Assembly: GCA_025980325.1 (NCBI GenBank)
Contig: JAICXQ010000020.1
Span: 1 to 34,262 of the forward strand
Direction of reading: 5' to 3'
Source of the DNA: Frankiales bacterium
GTDB lineage: Bacteria > Actinomycetota > Actinomycetes > JAFAQI01
Length of the DNA: 34,262 nt
The translations under genes and the position numbers were made by a program. The notes beneath the pieces are model-generated. The model saw only the letters and a list, made by a program, of their open reading frames with translations. It was not told where the DNA came from and did no database searches. Shown here in pieces: positions 1 through 8,109 of this stretch (its first letter is position 1; every line of letters starts with the position of its first letter).

Positions 1-10
1 CTGCTCGATC

Positions 11-50
11 GGGGGGTGGGGGCGGCCCCGCATTGCGTGCCCCCCACACC
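11..50. terminator. GC-rich hairpin at the window's left edge
   Basis: GTGGGGGC (16-23) can pair with GCCCCCCAC (39-47) with one bulged C, giving an 8-bp stem. There is no T-run. It could be a terminator for a gene lying to the left of the window, which cannot be seen. Apart from this hairpin I see nothing definite in bases 1-136. Confidence 0.3.
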
Positions 51-136
51 TCGGCCCTTGCCTTCCCGCCAGATGTTGCTCGGACGGACGGCACCTGCCT
101 GGCGATCATTCGTCGCTATCAGTATGTTCGGCCCTT

Positions 137-913
137 GTGCCGGTAAGCCTGACCTCGCATTGGTTCATCGCACCCGGGCACGAGGTGGAGGCGCGGCAGG
201 CGCTGGTGGCGCTCGCGGCCGACGTACAGGCCAACGAGCCCGGCACCCTCACGTACCTCGTGCACACTCCGTTCGGCGCCGACGCACGACTGCAGTCGCT
301 GCCGCCGGCCGAGCCGCTGCTCGTGCTGTTCTTCGAGACCTATGCCGGGCCCGATGCGTTCCTCGCCCATCTGAACGGGCGGATCTTCACCGAGTTCGTC
401 GCCACGTACGGGCATTGCTTCGTCGGGACGAACGGCAAGCCGTACACGACCGTGCAGTTCCTCGACCTGCTCGCCGGTTTCATCCGCCGCGACGCGGACC
501 GCGACGCGGACGGCGACGGCGAGAACGCGTCCGGCAACCGGCACCCGGCCGTGATGTTCGAGATCATCGCGAAGGACGCCGCCGCCGCGAAGGCGTTCTA
601 CCAGCAGGTGTTCGGCTGGCGGTACACGATCGGAGCCGGCGGGTTCGCCTACGTCCATTTCCCGGCCGGAGCACCGCCGCTGCTCGGCGGCATCGGTCAA
701 GCGGATCCGGGCACCCCGGGCTTCGAGCCCGGACGCAACTTCTACCTGCTGGTGGATTCGTTGCCGCCGGTGCTCTCGGCAGTGACCGCCGCCGGCGGGT
801 CGATCCTCATGCCCATCACCTCGATCGACGGCTACCGGATCGCGATGTTCCGCGACCCCGAGGGCAACCCGGTCGGTCTGATCGAACCGTTCGCCGGCGA
901 CGCACAAGACTGA
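137..913 (+). CDS. ABM-VOC fusion protein (antibiotic-biosynthesis-monooxygenase-like plus glyoxalase/bleomycin-resistance-like domain)
   Basis: 258 residues from a GTG start; no in-frame upstream start was found and no clear ribosome site is visible. Residues about 3-95 look like a ferredoxin-like ABM domain (opening SLTSHWFIAPGHEVEARQAL, then the LVLFFETYAGPDAFLAHL strand-helix). A charged Asp/Arg-rich linker (about 118-135) leads to a VOC domain at about 138-252 (MFEIIAKDAAAAKAFYQQVFGW at its start, then FRDPEGNPVGLIEPF at its end). VOC domains are often metal-dependent, but the ligands cannot be assigned with confidence. Only 25 bases separate it from the next gene, so it is probably co-transcribed with the two VioB-like halves and may act on the same unknown small molecule. 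A purely stress-related or detoxifying role is equally possible. Confidence 0.8.
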   Translation: MPVSLTSHWFIAPGHEVEARQALVALAADVQANEPGTLTYLVHTPFGADARLQSLPPAEPLLVLFFETYAGPDAFLAHLNGRIFTEFVATYGHCFVGTNGKPYTTVQFLDLLAGFIRRDADRDADGDGENASGNRHPAVMFEIIAKDAAAAKAFYQQVFGWRYTIGAGGFAYVHFPAGAPPLLGGIGQADPGTPGFEPGRNFYLLVDSLPPVLSAVTAAGGSILMPITSIDGYRIAMFRDPEGNPVGLIEPFAGDAQD

Positions 914-938
914 CGCACGAGACTAGGGAGCACTCGAC

Positions 939-2840
939 GTGAGTTACCTCAACGGCTTGCGGCTTCACTTCGCCGGCAAGTTCCAGGCCAACGTGTCGAC
1001 GGTGAACAACGACCCTGGTCACTTCGACACCAGTGCGTTCCAGGCGAGTTACCAGACGATGCAAGGCCCGAAGATGAACCCGCCCAACGGCTGGTTCAAC
1101 CCGGAGGGCGACGCGACCTTCCGCATGCTCGGTTGTGCGATCACCACGGCATGGACGCCCGATGGTGCCGTGACCGACGACCCCGTACTCGGCTGCAGCG
1201 TTGCCGATTCCGATCGCACCGTGCCGGCGAAGATGGTCGACCTCGACCCGGAACAACAACTCGTCTCCGAGATCTGGGGTCTCGAGATCCGCATCGCCGA
1301 TTCCGAGGGCAACACGCTGATGCGTGCCGACTTCCTCCCCACGGGGTTCATCGACATCTGGGATCGCGGCGGCGACTCGGCGGGCGGCGGCGACAACAAC
1401 GCCGGCGCGACGTACCAGTCGGTGCTGCACAACGTGCAATGGGACGACGTCTCGCACTCGCCCTTCCTCACCGAACTCCGGCAAACCGCACAGGCGACCG
1501 GTCGGTTGTCGATCAAGTTCAACGTCGACGCGATCAACATGCACTTCGGATCCCCGGACTTCATGTGCGGCCGCGTCGTCGGCACGATCGGGCCGTACCT
1601 TCCCGGTGAACCCCTCCACCTCGTCCTCGGCCGCCAGTTCGTCGCGACGGCAGATCCGAACGTGGCGGCGAGCTTCTTCGCCCCTGCGGGCAGCATCAAC
1701 CACTTCCCCGCCGCCGTCGATCCAGTGGCCGGTCTCATCTACCTCGACCTCGGTAACGCGTTGTTGTGCGTCGAGCCGGGGAGTGGCCCGGCCGATGTCG
1801 GCGACCTCACCCTGGCCGTCTACAACCCGTTCGCGACACCGCCCAGCCCGGCCGGATCGCTGGTGCCGCTCGGCGTGATCCCGGCGTCGGGATTCCGCGG
1901 ATACGTGAGCAACACGGGCTGGTACGCCGAGACAGCCGGCATCGTGGTGCTGCCGCTGTCACCTGCTCAACTGCAACTGGTGCAATCCAGCCCACTGGTG
2001 CTGACCGGGAATGCCGGCGTCGTGATCAGCGAAGCGTTGAACGGCTGTTTCGTCCGTGCGGACACCTTCGTCTACCGGATGAGCCCAGGCGATCACACCG
2101 ACATCGATGTGTACGCCACCCAGTTCGGCGCGCCGCTGGCCGGAGTAGCGCTGTCGTTCACGCTCGACTCCAGCCAGCTGCAGACGAATACCTTTACACC
2201 GCCGTACATCATGGCTTCGCCACCGGTCGCGACCCCCGCCGACGCGCTGCGGTTCGGACCGACGGCGACCACGGACGCGAACGGCAAGGCGACGCTCTCG
2301 GTCGACGCCGGCGACCCGGGCGCGGCCCGCGTGTTCCCGGGTGGCGAGTCGAGCATCGACGGCCAGGTGTACGGCATCCGGCCCGCCTTCGCCGACGCCA
2401 TCCTGAACGCCGAGCCGATCAACCAGTGGAACTTCGTCAGCTTCCTGCTGTGGAGCGGCTACGACGCGCCGGCGAAGCCGACCTGGACCGACGTGCAACC
2501 CATCCTGCAGCAGTACGCCAATCTCTACCCGTCGATGCTGCGCTTCCTGAACCTCGCCGACTACGACTCGATCAAGGCGAACGCCGAGCTGATGACACTC
2601 GCCTTCAGCCTCGACGTGTCGGATCCGAACTCGATGCCGGTGACCCGCGACCTCTCGCCGGCCAAACGCAAGATGATCCTCGCCTGGCTACAGGACCCGT
2701 TGCCCGGCGCCGTACCGGTGCCAAGCCGCACCGACGGTGCCGAGCCGCCGGTACCGCCGCCGGGTGCAGGACCGCCCGCCGCGGCGAAGGGCGGCAAGGC
2801 CGCGGCCGCGGCCCGGCGCCTGATCCTGCAGTCGAAGTGA
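939..2840 (+). CDS. VioB/RebD-like N-terminal-half protein (stand-alone)
   Basis: 633 residues, GTG start with AGGGAG at 925-930. The first 30 residues (MSYLNGLRLHFAGKFQANVS then NNDPGHFDTS) resemble, from my memory of the family, the very N-terminus of VioB, the iminophenylpyruvate dimer synthase of violacein synthesis. The C-terminal part (about residues 495-592: a YPSMLRFLNLADYDSIKAN helix, then TRDLSPAKRKMILAWLQDP) resembles the VioB segment just before its ferritin-like domain. In between, about 375-470, is a beta-rich Ig-like stretch ending DANGKATLSV. A Pro/Ala/Lys-rich tail (about 593-633) follows. There is no signal peptide or membrane helix. VioB, RebD and StaD are about 1,000 residues and carry both halves in one chain; here the chain ends where the ferritin-like half begins, 13 bases before the next gene. 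The two products probably form a complex. The substrate is not known. Confidence 0.72.
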   Translation: MSYLNGLRLHFAGKFQANVSTVNNDPGHFDTSAFQASYQTMQGPKMNPPNGWFNPEGDATFRMLGCAITTAWTPDGAVTDDPVLGCSVADSDRTVPAKMVDLDPEQQLVSEIWGLEIRIADSEGNTLMRADFLPTGFIDIWDRGGDSAGGGDNNAGATYQSVLHNVQWDDVSHSPFLTELRQTAQATGRLSIKFNVDAINMHFGSPDFMCGRVVGTIGPYLPGEPLHLVLGRQFVATADPNVAASFFAPAGSINHFPAAVDPVAGLIYLDLGNALLCVEPGSGPADVGDLTLAVYNPFATPPSPAGSLVPLGVIPASGFRGYVSNTGWYAETAGIVVLPLSPAQLQLVQSSPLVLTGNAGVVISEALNGCFVRADTFVYRMSPGDHTDIDVYATQFGAPLAGVALSFTLDSSQLQTNTFTPPYIMASPPVATPADALRFGPTATTDANGKATLSVDAGDPGAARVFPGGESSIDGQVYGIRPAFADAILNAEPINQWNFVSFLLWSGYDAPAKPTWTDVQPILQQYANLYPSMLRFLNLADYDSIKANAELMTLAFSLDVSDPNSMPVTRDLSPAKRKMILAWLQDPLPGAVPVPSRTDGAEPPVPPPGAGPPAAAKGGKAAAAARRLILQSK

Positions 2841-2853
2841 AAGCGGTGGCCAC

Positions 2854-3900
2854 ATGATCCACGTTCGACGAGAGCTGATCGCCGGGCTCGAAGGACCCGC
2901 GCCCGATCCGGCCGCCGTGCGCGCGTCGCTCCAGTCGGCGATCAAGCTCGAGCACGCGACCATCCCGCTCTACCTCTACGCGCTCTACTCGTTGGACGAG
3001 GCGAAGAACGGCGAGATCTGCGCGATCATCGAGTCGGTCGTGGTCGAAGAGATGCTGCACATGACCCTCGCCGCCAACACGCTGAACGCGCTCGGCGGCT
3101 CGCCCGTGATCGACGGGCCAGGGTTCCTGCCGACCTATCCCGGCCCGCTGCCCGGCGGTGTGCAGGCCGAGCTCACCGCCACGCTGGCGCCGTTCTCGAT
3201 CGACAAGCAGCTACCGACGTTCCTGACGATCGAAGAACCCGAACACCCGGTCGATTACCCGAAGCTGGAGGCCGGCGCCGACCTCACCATCGGTCAGTTC
3301 TACGCGGCGATCGCAGCGGCAATCGCCAAACTCGGCGACGGCGCGTTCGTCGACCCGCCGCGCAACCAGGTAGGGCCCGACCTGATGCGCGAATCGGTCG
3401 TCGTGATCGATGTCGCGACCGCGACCCAAGCGATCCAGACCATCGTCGACCAGGGCGAAGGGACCAGCACGTCGCCGCTCGAAGTCGTGGGCAACGGATA
3501 CGCGCACTACTACCGCTACATGCAGATCAAGGAGGGTCACGTCCTCGAACCGACCGGTCACGGGCCGGCGCCGCAGGACGAATACGCGTACGACGGGCCG
3601 GCGATCCCGTTCGACAGCACCGGCGTCTACCCGGCGCCGACGAACCCCGGCCCGTACCCGCCGGGGTCAGCCCAGGCGGTTGCGAATGACAATTTCAACT
3701 ACGCCTACACCAGTCTGCTCGGCGTGTTGCACGCGCTGTTCAACGGCGCCGCCACATCCGCGCAGATGGACACCGCGATCGGGCTGATGATGTCGCTGAA
3801 GGGTCAAGCCAAGGCAATGATGTCCGGGGTGCCGAACCCCGCGGTCACGATCGGCCCCACGTTCGAGTACCAGGCGACCAATCCGGCGAACGGGAGCTGA
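2854..3900 (+). CDS. Ferritin-like protein, VioB/RebD C-terminal-half type
   Basis: 348 residues. It has the helical ferritin-like core of the VioB/RebD/StaD family (PF12902 type). Helix 1 is SAIKLEHATIPLYLYALYSL, with candidate ligand Glu33. Helix 2 has VVEEMLHMTLAANTLNALGG, an ExxH pair with Glu66 and His69. Further along are the family-like QGEG segment (VDQGEGTSTSPLE) and HYYRYMQIKEGH, which could supply the second metal-ligand set. The family holds a haem or non-haem iron and couples two 2-imino-3-aryl-propionates in violacein and indolocarbazole pathways; that knowledge is from the family and not shown here. It follows the VioB-N-like gene by 13 bases and is almost certainly co-translated with it. 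No signal peptide is present, so it should be cytosolic. Confidence 0.8.
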   Translation: MIHVRRELIAGLEGPAPDPAAVRASLQSAIKLEHATIPLYLYALYSLDEAKNGEICAIIESVVVEEMLHMTLAANTLNALGGSPVIDGPGFLPTYPGPLPGGVQAELTATLAPFSIDKQLPTFLTIEEPEHPVDYPKLEAGADLTIGQFYAAIAAAIAKLGDGAFVDPPRNQVGPDLMRESVVVIDVATATQAIQTIVDQGEGTSTSPLEVVGNGYAHYYRYMQIKEGHVLEPTGHGPAPQDEYAYDGPAIPFDSTGVYPAPTNPGPYPPGSAQAVANDNFNYAYTSLLGVLHALFNGAATSAQMDTAIGLMMSLKGQAKAMMSGVPNPAVTIGPTFEYQATNPANGS

Positions 3901-3957
3901 TTGAATCCTGCCGGGGCCGCAATCGAAGCGCTCGAAGCTGGGTACTGAGTCGAGGTC

Positions 3958-5094
3958 ATGACAATTCCGCATGCCCGCGTCGAGCGCCGCCCTGCCGCCG
4001 TCCACGGCGAAACCGCGACCCTCGCGCTCGCCGTCCGCCATCCTTCGCCCGCACCGGCTCAGGCGCGAGTGGCCTGGCTCGACGTGCTGCGGATCGTGGC
4101 GATCCTCGCCGTCATCACGATTCACACGGTGTCGCCGCTGACGGCCGGCGCAACGGTCGCGACCTTCTCCGCCACCTGGTGGGTGGCGGCGTCGATGAAC
4201 GTCGCGTCGCTGTGGTGCGTGCCGGTCTTCGTCATGATCAGCGGCGGGCTGCTGCTGCGTCCCGCGAAGCCGACGCCGGCAACGGCGTTCTACCGGCGGC
4301 GCCTCAACCGCATCGCCGTGCCCCTGGTCTTCTGGACCGTGGTCTACCTCGCGCTGCGACCGACCCTGTTCGGCGAGCACCTCACGAAGGCCGAGGCCGC
4401 GCGCGATCTCGCCACCGGCCACCCGTACCTGCAGCTCTACTACCTCTACGTCATCGCCGGCCTCTACGCCGTCACGCCGCTGCTGCGCCACGTGATCGCG
4501 CGCACATCCGCGGATCGCCTCCGGCTGTTCGCGATCGGCGTGCTCGCGTTCAACGTCGCCGACTACACACTGGACGGCGTTCTCGGCACCGGCGGCGTGA
4601 ACGCGCTCACCGAATGGCTGCCGTTCGTCGGCTACTTCCTCGCCGGCGCGTGGCTGATGACGGCGCCGATCAAGGAGCGAACCGCCGCGCGCGCGGCGAT
4701 GTTCGCCGTCGCGGCCGCGGTCGCGACACTCGTACTCAGCGCGGTGTTCATCGACGTCTTCGGCTGGACCCGCGTCGGCCGCTACTTCCTCGGCTATCAG
4801 AGCCCGACCGTCGTCGTCATGTCGGTGGCGCTGTTCCTCGCGGTCCGCGCTCGCGCCACCCGACGGGCGTGGAAGTCCCGGCCGGTGGTCGCGCGGATGG
4901 GCGAGGCGACGTTCGGCGTCTTCCTGCTGCACCCGCTCGTACTGGTGCCGTTGCTGCAGCACGCAGGCCGCCCGTCACAACTCACGACCGTGTCGCTCGG
5001 CGTGCCCGCGATCGTCCTCGTCGTCGCCGCCGTGTCGGCCGCCGCCGCCGTCGTACTCACCCGCGTTCCGTACGTACGGCGCGTCGTCAGCTAG
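3958..5094 (+). CDS. Acyltransferase-3 family integral membrane protein (O-acetyltransferase-like)
   Basis: 378 residues with about ten predicted membrane helices. The family hallmarks are present: a short cytosolic N-terminus leading to RVAWLDVLRIVAILAVITIH with the conserved Arg and His, VPVFVMISGGLLL, the basic loop YRRRLNRIAVPLVFW, and near the C-terminus TFGVFLLHPLVLVPLL. These enzymes (PF01757, such as WecH and OafA) move acyl groups, usually acetyl, from a cytosolic donor to sugars or lipids of the envelope. The acceptor cannot be told from sequence. It sits 57 bases after the ferritin-like gene and may be a separate unit. Its TAG stop shares the palindrome CTAG (5091-5094) with the stop of the convergent gene. 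Confidence 0.85.
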   Translation: MTIPHARVERRPAAVHGETATLALAVRHPSPAPAQARVAWLDVLRIVAILAVITIHTVSPLTAGATVATFSATWWVAASMNVASLWCVPVFVMISGGLLLRPAKPTPATAFYRRRLNRIAVPLVFWTVVYLALRPTLFGEHLTKAEAARDLATGHPYLQLYYLYVIAGLYAVTPLLRHVIARTSADRLRLFAIGVLAFNVADYTLDGVLGTGGVNALTEWLPFVGYFLAGAWLMTAPIKERTAARAAMFAVAAAVATLVLSAVFIDVFGWTRVGRYFLGYQSPTVVVMSVALFLAVRARATRRAWKSRPVVARMGEATFGVFLLHPLVLVPLLQHAGRPSQLTTVSLGVPAIVLVVAAVSAAAAVVLTRVPYVRRVVS

Positions 5095-6626
5095 GTCCTG
5101 GTTCGTACCCAGAGCTGCGCCGGGATGCGACCGGAGTCGCTCCACAGTTTCCTGAAATGGCTCGCGACGTACGCGCCGACCTGTTGATTCCACTCCGGCG
5201 TCTGCCGCGGATCGGTGCGGGTCAGCAGGTACGCCGCCGCTTCGATCTGGCGCAAGGTCTGCGCCTGCCAACGCCGGTCGAGCAGGAAGCCGCGCGGGTA
5301 GAAGTCGTTGCCGTGCCGATGACCGACGCTCCACACCAGGTTCTGCCCGCGTCCGTCGATCCACCCCGGGCAGCGGCGGTCGCCGACCCGGAACCGGTCG
5401 GCGGCGATCAGCAAGCTGACCGCGTCCGAGTAGACGCAAGCACCGGGTGGGATCTTTCGCGCTGCCGCCTGCAATGCCGGGCTGCGTTGCCATCGACCGT
5501 CGTCGCGCACGGCTCCGATCGACGTGACGGCAACCAACGCGAGCACTGCCGTCGCCACGGCACCACGCACCAGTCGTTCGAAGCCCGCCGCCGCGGCCGA
5601 CGCGATGCCGACGGAAATCGCGAACGGCGCGGCGAAGAAGCCGGCGTAATGGTCGAAGTACGACGGCGAGCCGGCGAACGACGCCGCACTGAGTACGGCG
5701 ACCGCCACCCACGCCCAGAGCTGTGCCGCCGGCCGCGGCCGAGCCTCCACGGCGACGGCGATGAACACCAGCAGACAGATGGCCACGAGGCCGACGCCGA
5801 CGGCAGTCGGGATGACGCCGACGCCGAACAAGCTGCGCACCCGGGCCAGCGCGGACACTCCGCCGTCCGCCGGTCGCGTGAGTTGCGTCGCGACGACGTC
5901 CCGCCAGACGACCGTCGGTCCGGCCAACGCCAGCACCGGCCCGAAGACGACGGCGCAGCCACCGGCGAAGCCGAGCGCGGCGGCCGGCAGCCGCTGCCGC
6001 GCCGTCGCGAGCAGCCAACCGGCCGCGACGACGACATAGACCCCGGCGAAAAGCTTGACTCCCAGGGCACCGGCCAGACACGCGCCGCCGGCGACCGCGC
6101 CTGCCCTCGTCAGCGGTTCGCGCAACAGCCACACCATCGCGAGCAGCGCGAACAACGTCGTCATCGGTTCGAGCAGAGCGGTGTGCCCCGCGGTCACCGC
6201 GCCGGGCGCGACGGCGTACACCACCGCGCCGATGTACGGCGCCAGCCGGCGCGCCTGTCCCTCACCGTTGCCGACCGCGGCGCGCGTCAACCGGTAGACG
6301 AGCCAGACGTTGACGCACTCGGCGAGCAGTACCTCCACCCGCGCCGCCGCCATCCCGGCCGGGTCTCCGACAAGCACGCCGATCGCGGCCGCCGGCAAGA
6401 GAAGAATCGTCGTCAGCGGTGGATGAACGATGGTGAAGTCGCGGTACGGGACGAGTCCGTGCAGCAAGGCTCGCGACGCGGCGTAATAGACGCCGTCGTC
6501 GTACTCCATGACACCGGTGAACACGTGCGGCTTGAACCAAGGGACGACACGTAGCACGACGGCGACGAAGACGACCGGCACGAGCCACCACGACGACGGA
6601 AGACGCACTCGCTGCGCCGACGTCAC
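5091..6626 (-). CDS. Multi-pass membrane protein, GT-C/PMT-like glycosyltransferase
   Basis: 511 residues from GTG at 6626; a further in-frame GTG lies at 6608. A first membrane helix (LPSSWWLVPVVFVAVVLRVV) is followed by a first outside loop with the acidic EYDDGVYYAASRALLHGLVPYRD motif. That motif is typical of GT-C mannosyl/arabinosyltransferase-like proteins, where the acidic pair binds the lipid-linked sugar donor. About nine further helices follow, then an extracytoplasmic C-terminal domain of about 130 residues (VYSDAVSLLIAADRFRVGDRRCPGWIDGRG). Donor and acceptor are unknown. The reading frame stays open upstream to 7238, but that stretch lies antisense to the Asp-box gene and loses membrane-protein character, so I placed the start at 6626. 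Confidence 0.8.
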   Translation of the reverse strand: MTSAQRVRLPSSWWLVPVVFVAVVLRVVPWFKPHVFTGVMEYDDGVYYAASRALLHGLVPYRDFTIVHPPLTTILLLPAAAIGVLVGDPAGMAAARVEVLLAECVNVWLVYRLTRAAVGNGEGQARRLAPYIGAVVYAVAPGAVTAGHTALLEPMTTLFALLAMVWLLREPLTRAGAVAGGACLAGALGVKLFAGVYVVVAAGWLLATARQRLPAAALGFAGGCAVVFGPVLALAGPTVVWRDVVATQLTRPADGGVSALARVRSLFGVGVIPTAVGVGLVAICLLVFIAVAVEARPRPAAQLWAWVAVAVLSAASFAGSPSYFDHYAGFFAAPFAISVGIASAAAAGFERLVRGAVATAVLALVAVTSIGAVRDDGRWQRSPALQAAARKIPPGACVYSDAVSLLIAADRFRVGDRRCPGWIDGRGQNLVWSVGHRHGNDFYPRGFLLDRRWQAQTLRQIEAAAYLLTRTDPRQTPEWNQQVGAYVASHFRKLWSDSGRIPAQLWVRTRT

Positions 6627-6647
6627 GAAGCGAAGCGTACGTGGTCG

Positions 6648-7514
6648 GTGCGGACGGAGCCGGCCGTCGGCCGCGAGCAGGCGCGTCACTCGTCCCGGTG
6701 CCCAAACCACCACACGCTGTCCACGGGAACCCCAGGGCAGAATCTGAGTTACCTCTTCGACCCGATCGTTCCCAGCATTCGGCAGGTCACCGGGACCCCG
6801 GATCAGGACCAGGCGTTCTTCATCTCGCCGAATTACGCGCAGGATCACCTCGCCTTCGCCTCCGGGTTTACCGCCACCGGCGGCGCGGTGACCTCCCACT
6901 CGGAACTCTTCTCGTGCACACCAACTTTCACTTGCGCGACGAAGTTGGCCTCGTTCGACCCGCCGTACAACTGGGTGGATCAACTTCGGTTCGCGCCGGA
7001 TTTCGCCAGCAGCGGCACGATTCTGGCGAGCGTCGGGTCCAGCGTGACGAACGCCGTCTACAGGATTTTCGTCTCTCACGACCGTGGTGCTCATTTCAGT
7101 CCGGTGACCACTCTGAACTCGGCCCTCGCTCAGGTCGCGCGCTACGGCGGTCTCGATACCGTCGCGATCAGCGACGGCGCACCCGGAACCAGAGACCTGT
7201 TCGCGTACTTCAACGGCGGCGATCCGGCCCGCCGTCACGCACCACCGTTCGACCAGCTCTACCGCAGCACCGACGACGGCACCACCTGGAGCCGAGTCGC
7301 ATACAACCGATGCGAGTGCGCGGCCCGAGGGTCCGGGAGCCTGCCGTTCGGGGTGCTGTACGGCAGCCGGTCGGGCAACGCGACCCCTGCCCTGCTCGCC
7401 GGCCGCGGGAACGAGTTGCTCTTGCTCAGCCCGATCTGGCGATCCGCCGGCCCGGCAGTGACCGCAGTCTGGTGCTCAAAGGATCGCGGTCGTACGTGGT
7501 TACTTTCGTGCTGA
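6648..7514 (+). CDS. Asp-box (BNR) beta-propeller-like protein, probably N-terminally truncated
   Basis: 288 residues. Asp-box motifs S-x-D-x-G-x-x-[WF] appear three times: SHDRGAHF (143-150), STDDGTTW (207-214) and SKDRGRTW (277-284). Phrases such as SPNYAQDHLAFASG (60-73) and APDFASSGTILASVG (116-130) fit the repeating blade pattern of sialidase-like or photosystem-stability-factor-like propellers. The first 30 residues from the GTG start are Arg/His/Pro-rich and unlike a signal peptide, although proteins of this type are usually exported. The last blade also stops right at its Asp-box. The gene may therefore be a remnant, or the true start may have been lost to a frameshift. It is divergent from the GT-C gene, 21 bases away. 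Confidence 0.6.
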   Translation: MRTEPAVGREQARHSSRCPNHHTLSTGTPGQNLSYLFDPIVPSIRQVTGTPDQDQAFFISPNYAQDHLAFASGFTATGGAVTSHSELFSCTPTFTCATKLASFDPPYNWVDQLRFAPDFASSGTILASVGSSVTNAVYRIFVSHDRGAHFSPVTTLNSALAQVARYGGLDTVAISDGAPGTRDLFAYFNGGDPARRHAPPFDQLYRSTDDGTTWSRVAYNRCECAARGSGSLPFGVLYGSRSGNATPALLAGRGNELLLLSPIWRSAGPAVTAVWCSKDRGRTWLLSC

Positions 7515-7599
7515 ACCGTACGACGGTTCGCACATTCGCCTGCATCACCATTTGGTAAGCCCTACGCTCGATCCGCGAGTCGCACCTCAGGGGGCCGAC

Positions 7600-8109
7600 A
7601 TGACCGATCGCGCGTACCTCTCCCACTTCCTGCCCAAGACATCGATCGCCAGCCGAACCGGGGCGAATGCACACGGTTGGGAACTCGCCGCGATCGGCTA
7701 CGCGATCGCGATCTGGCTCTACGTTCTCGGCTACCTGATCGTCGCGCTCGCCAACCTGTCCGGCGGGTTCCGGCAGGATCTCGAAGTCATCTTCAGCCGC
7801 AACCTGCTGCTCGCCGCACCCGCGACGGTCACGGCCATCACGCTGGCCGCACGCCGGCGCGACCGCGCACTCGACGAGGACGGGCGCTGGATGATCGACG
7901 CCGCGCTGGCGCTGGCCGTGCCGCTCGGCGCGCTGTTCGTGCTCTCCGGCGTCGTCGGGTTCCTCGCGGCCCTCGGCGACTTCGGCGAAAGCGCGAGTGG
8001 CACGTTGTACGACTTGATGATCCATCTCGCCGGCGTCGTCCTCGGCGCGGTCGCAAGCCTGTGGGCGCTCGCCGAGCTCAACGCGATGCAACAGCCCGCG
8101 GAAACCTAG
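7600..8109 (+). CDS. Four-helix integral membrane protein of unknown function
   Basis: 169 residues from ATG at 7600, chosen because GGGGG (7590-7594) sits just before it; an in-frame upstream start at 7552 would add 16 residues with no ribosome site. Four hydrophobic helices are visible: about 27-53 (WELAAIGYAIAIWLYVLGYL), 70-85, 103-130 (MIDAALALAVPLGALFVLSG) and 138-162. The first loop after helix 2 is strongly basic (AARRRDRALDEDGR), which places it inside. I do not recognise a family. Its stop shares the CTAG at 8106-8109 with the convergent response regulator. Confidence 0.7.
   Translation: MTDRAYLSHFLPKTSIASRTGANAHGWELAAIGYAIAIWLYVLGYLIVALANLSGGFRQDLEVIFSRNLLLAAPATVTAITLAARRRDRALDEDGRWMIDAALALAVPLGALFVLSGVVGFLAALGDFGESASGTLYDLMIHLAGVVLGAVASLWALAELNAMQQPAET

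Noticed and set aside
137-5094. A violacein or indolocarbazole biosynthetic cluster
   Set aside because: Only the VioB/RebD-like halves are present. There is no tryptophan oxidase, VioE-type or P450/flavin hydroxylase gene beside them, so a named pathway is not supported.
4179-6554. A long plus-strand open frame of about 790 codons
   Set aside because: Its translation is Arg/Ala-rich low complexity, a shadow of the acyltransferase and GT-C genes caused by high GC.
6627-7238. An N-terminal extension of the GT-C membrane protein on the minus strand
   Set aside because: The frame is open but Arg/Glu/Val-rich without membrane helices, and it lies antisense to the Asp-box gene. The hydrophobic protein begins just after 6626.
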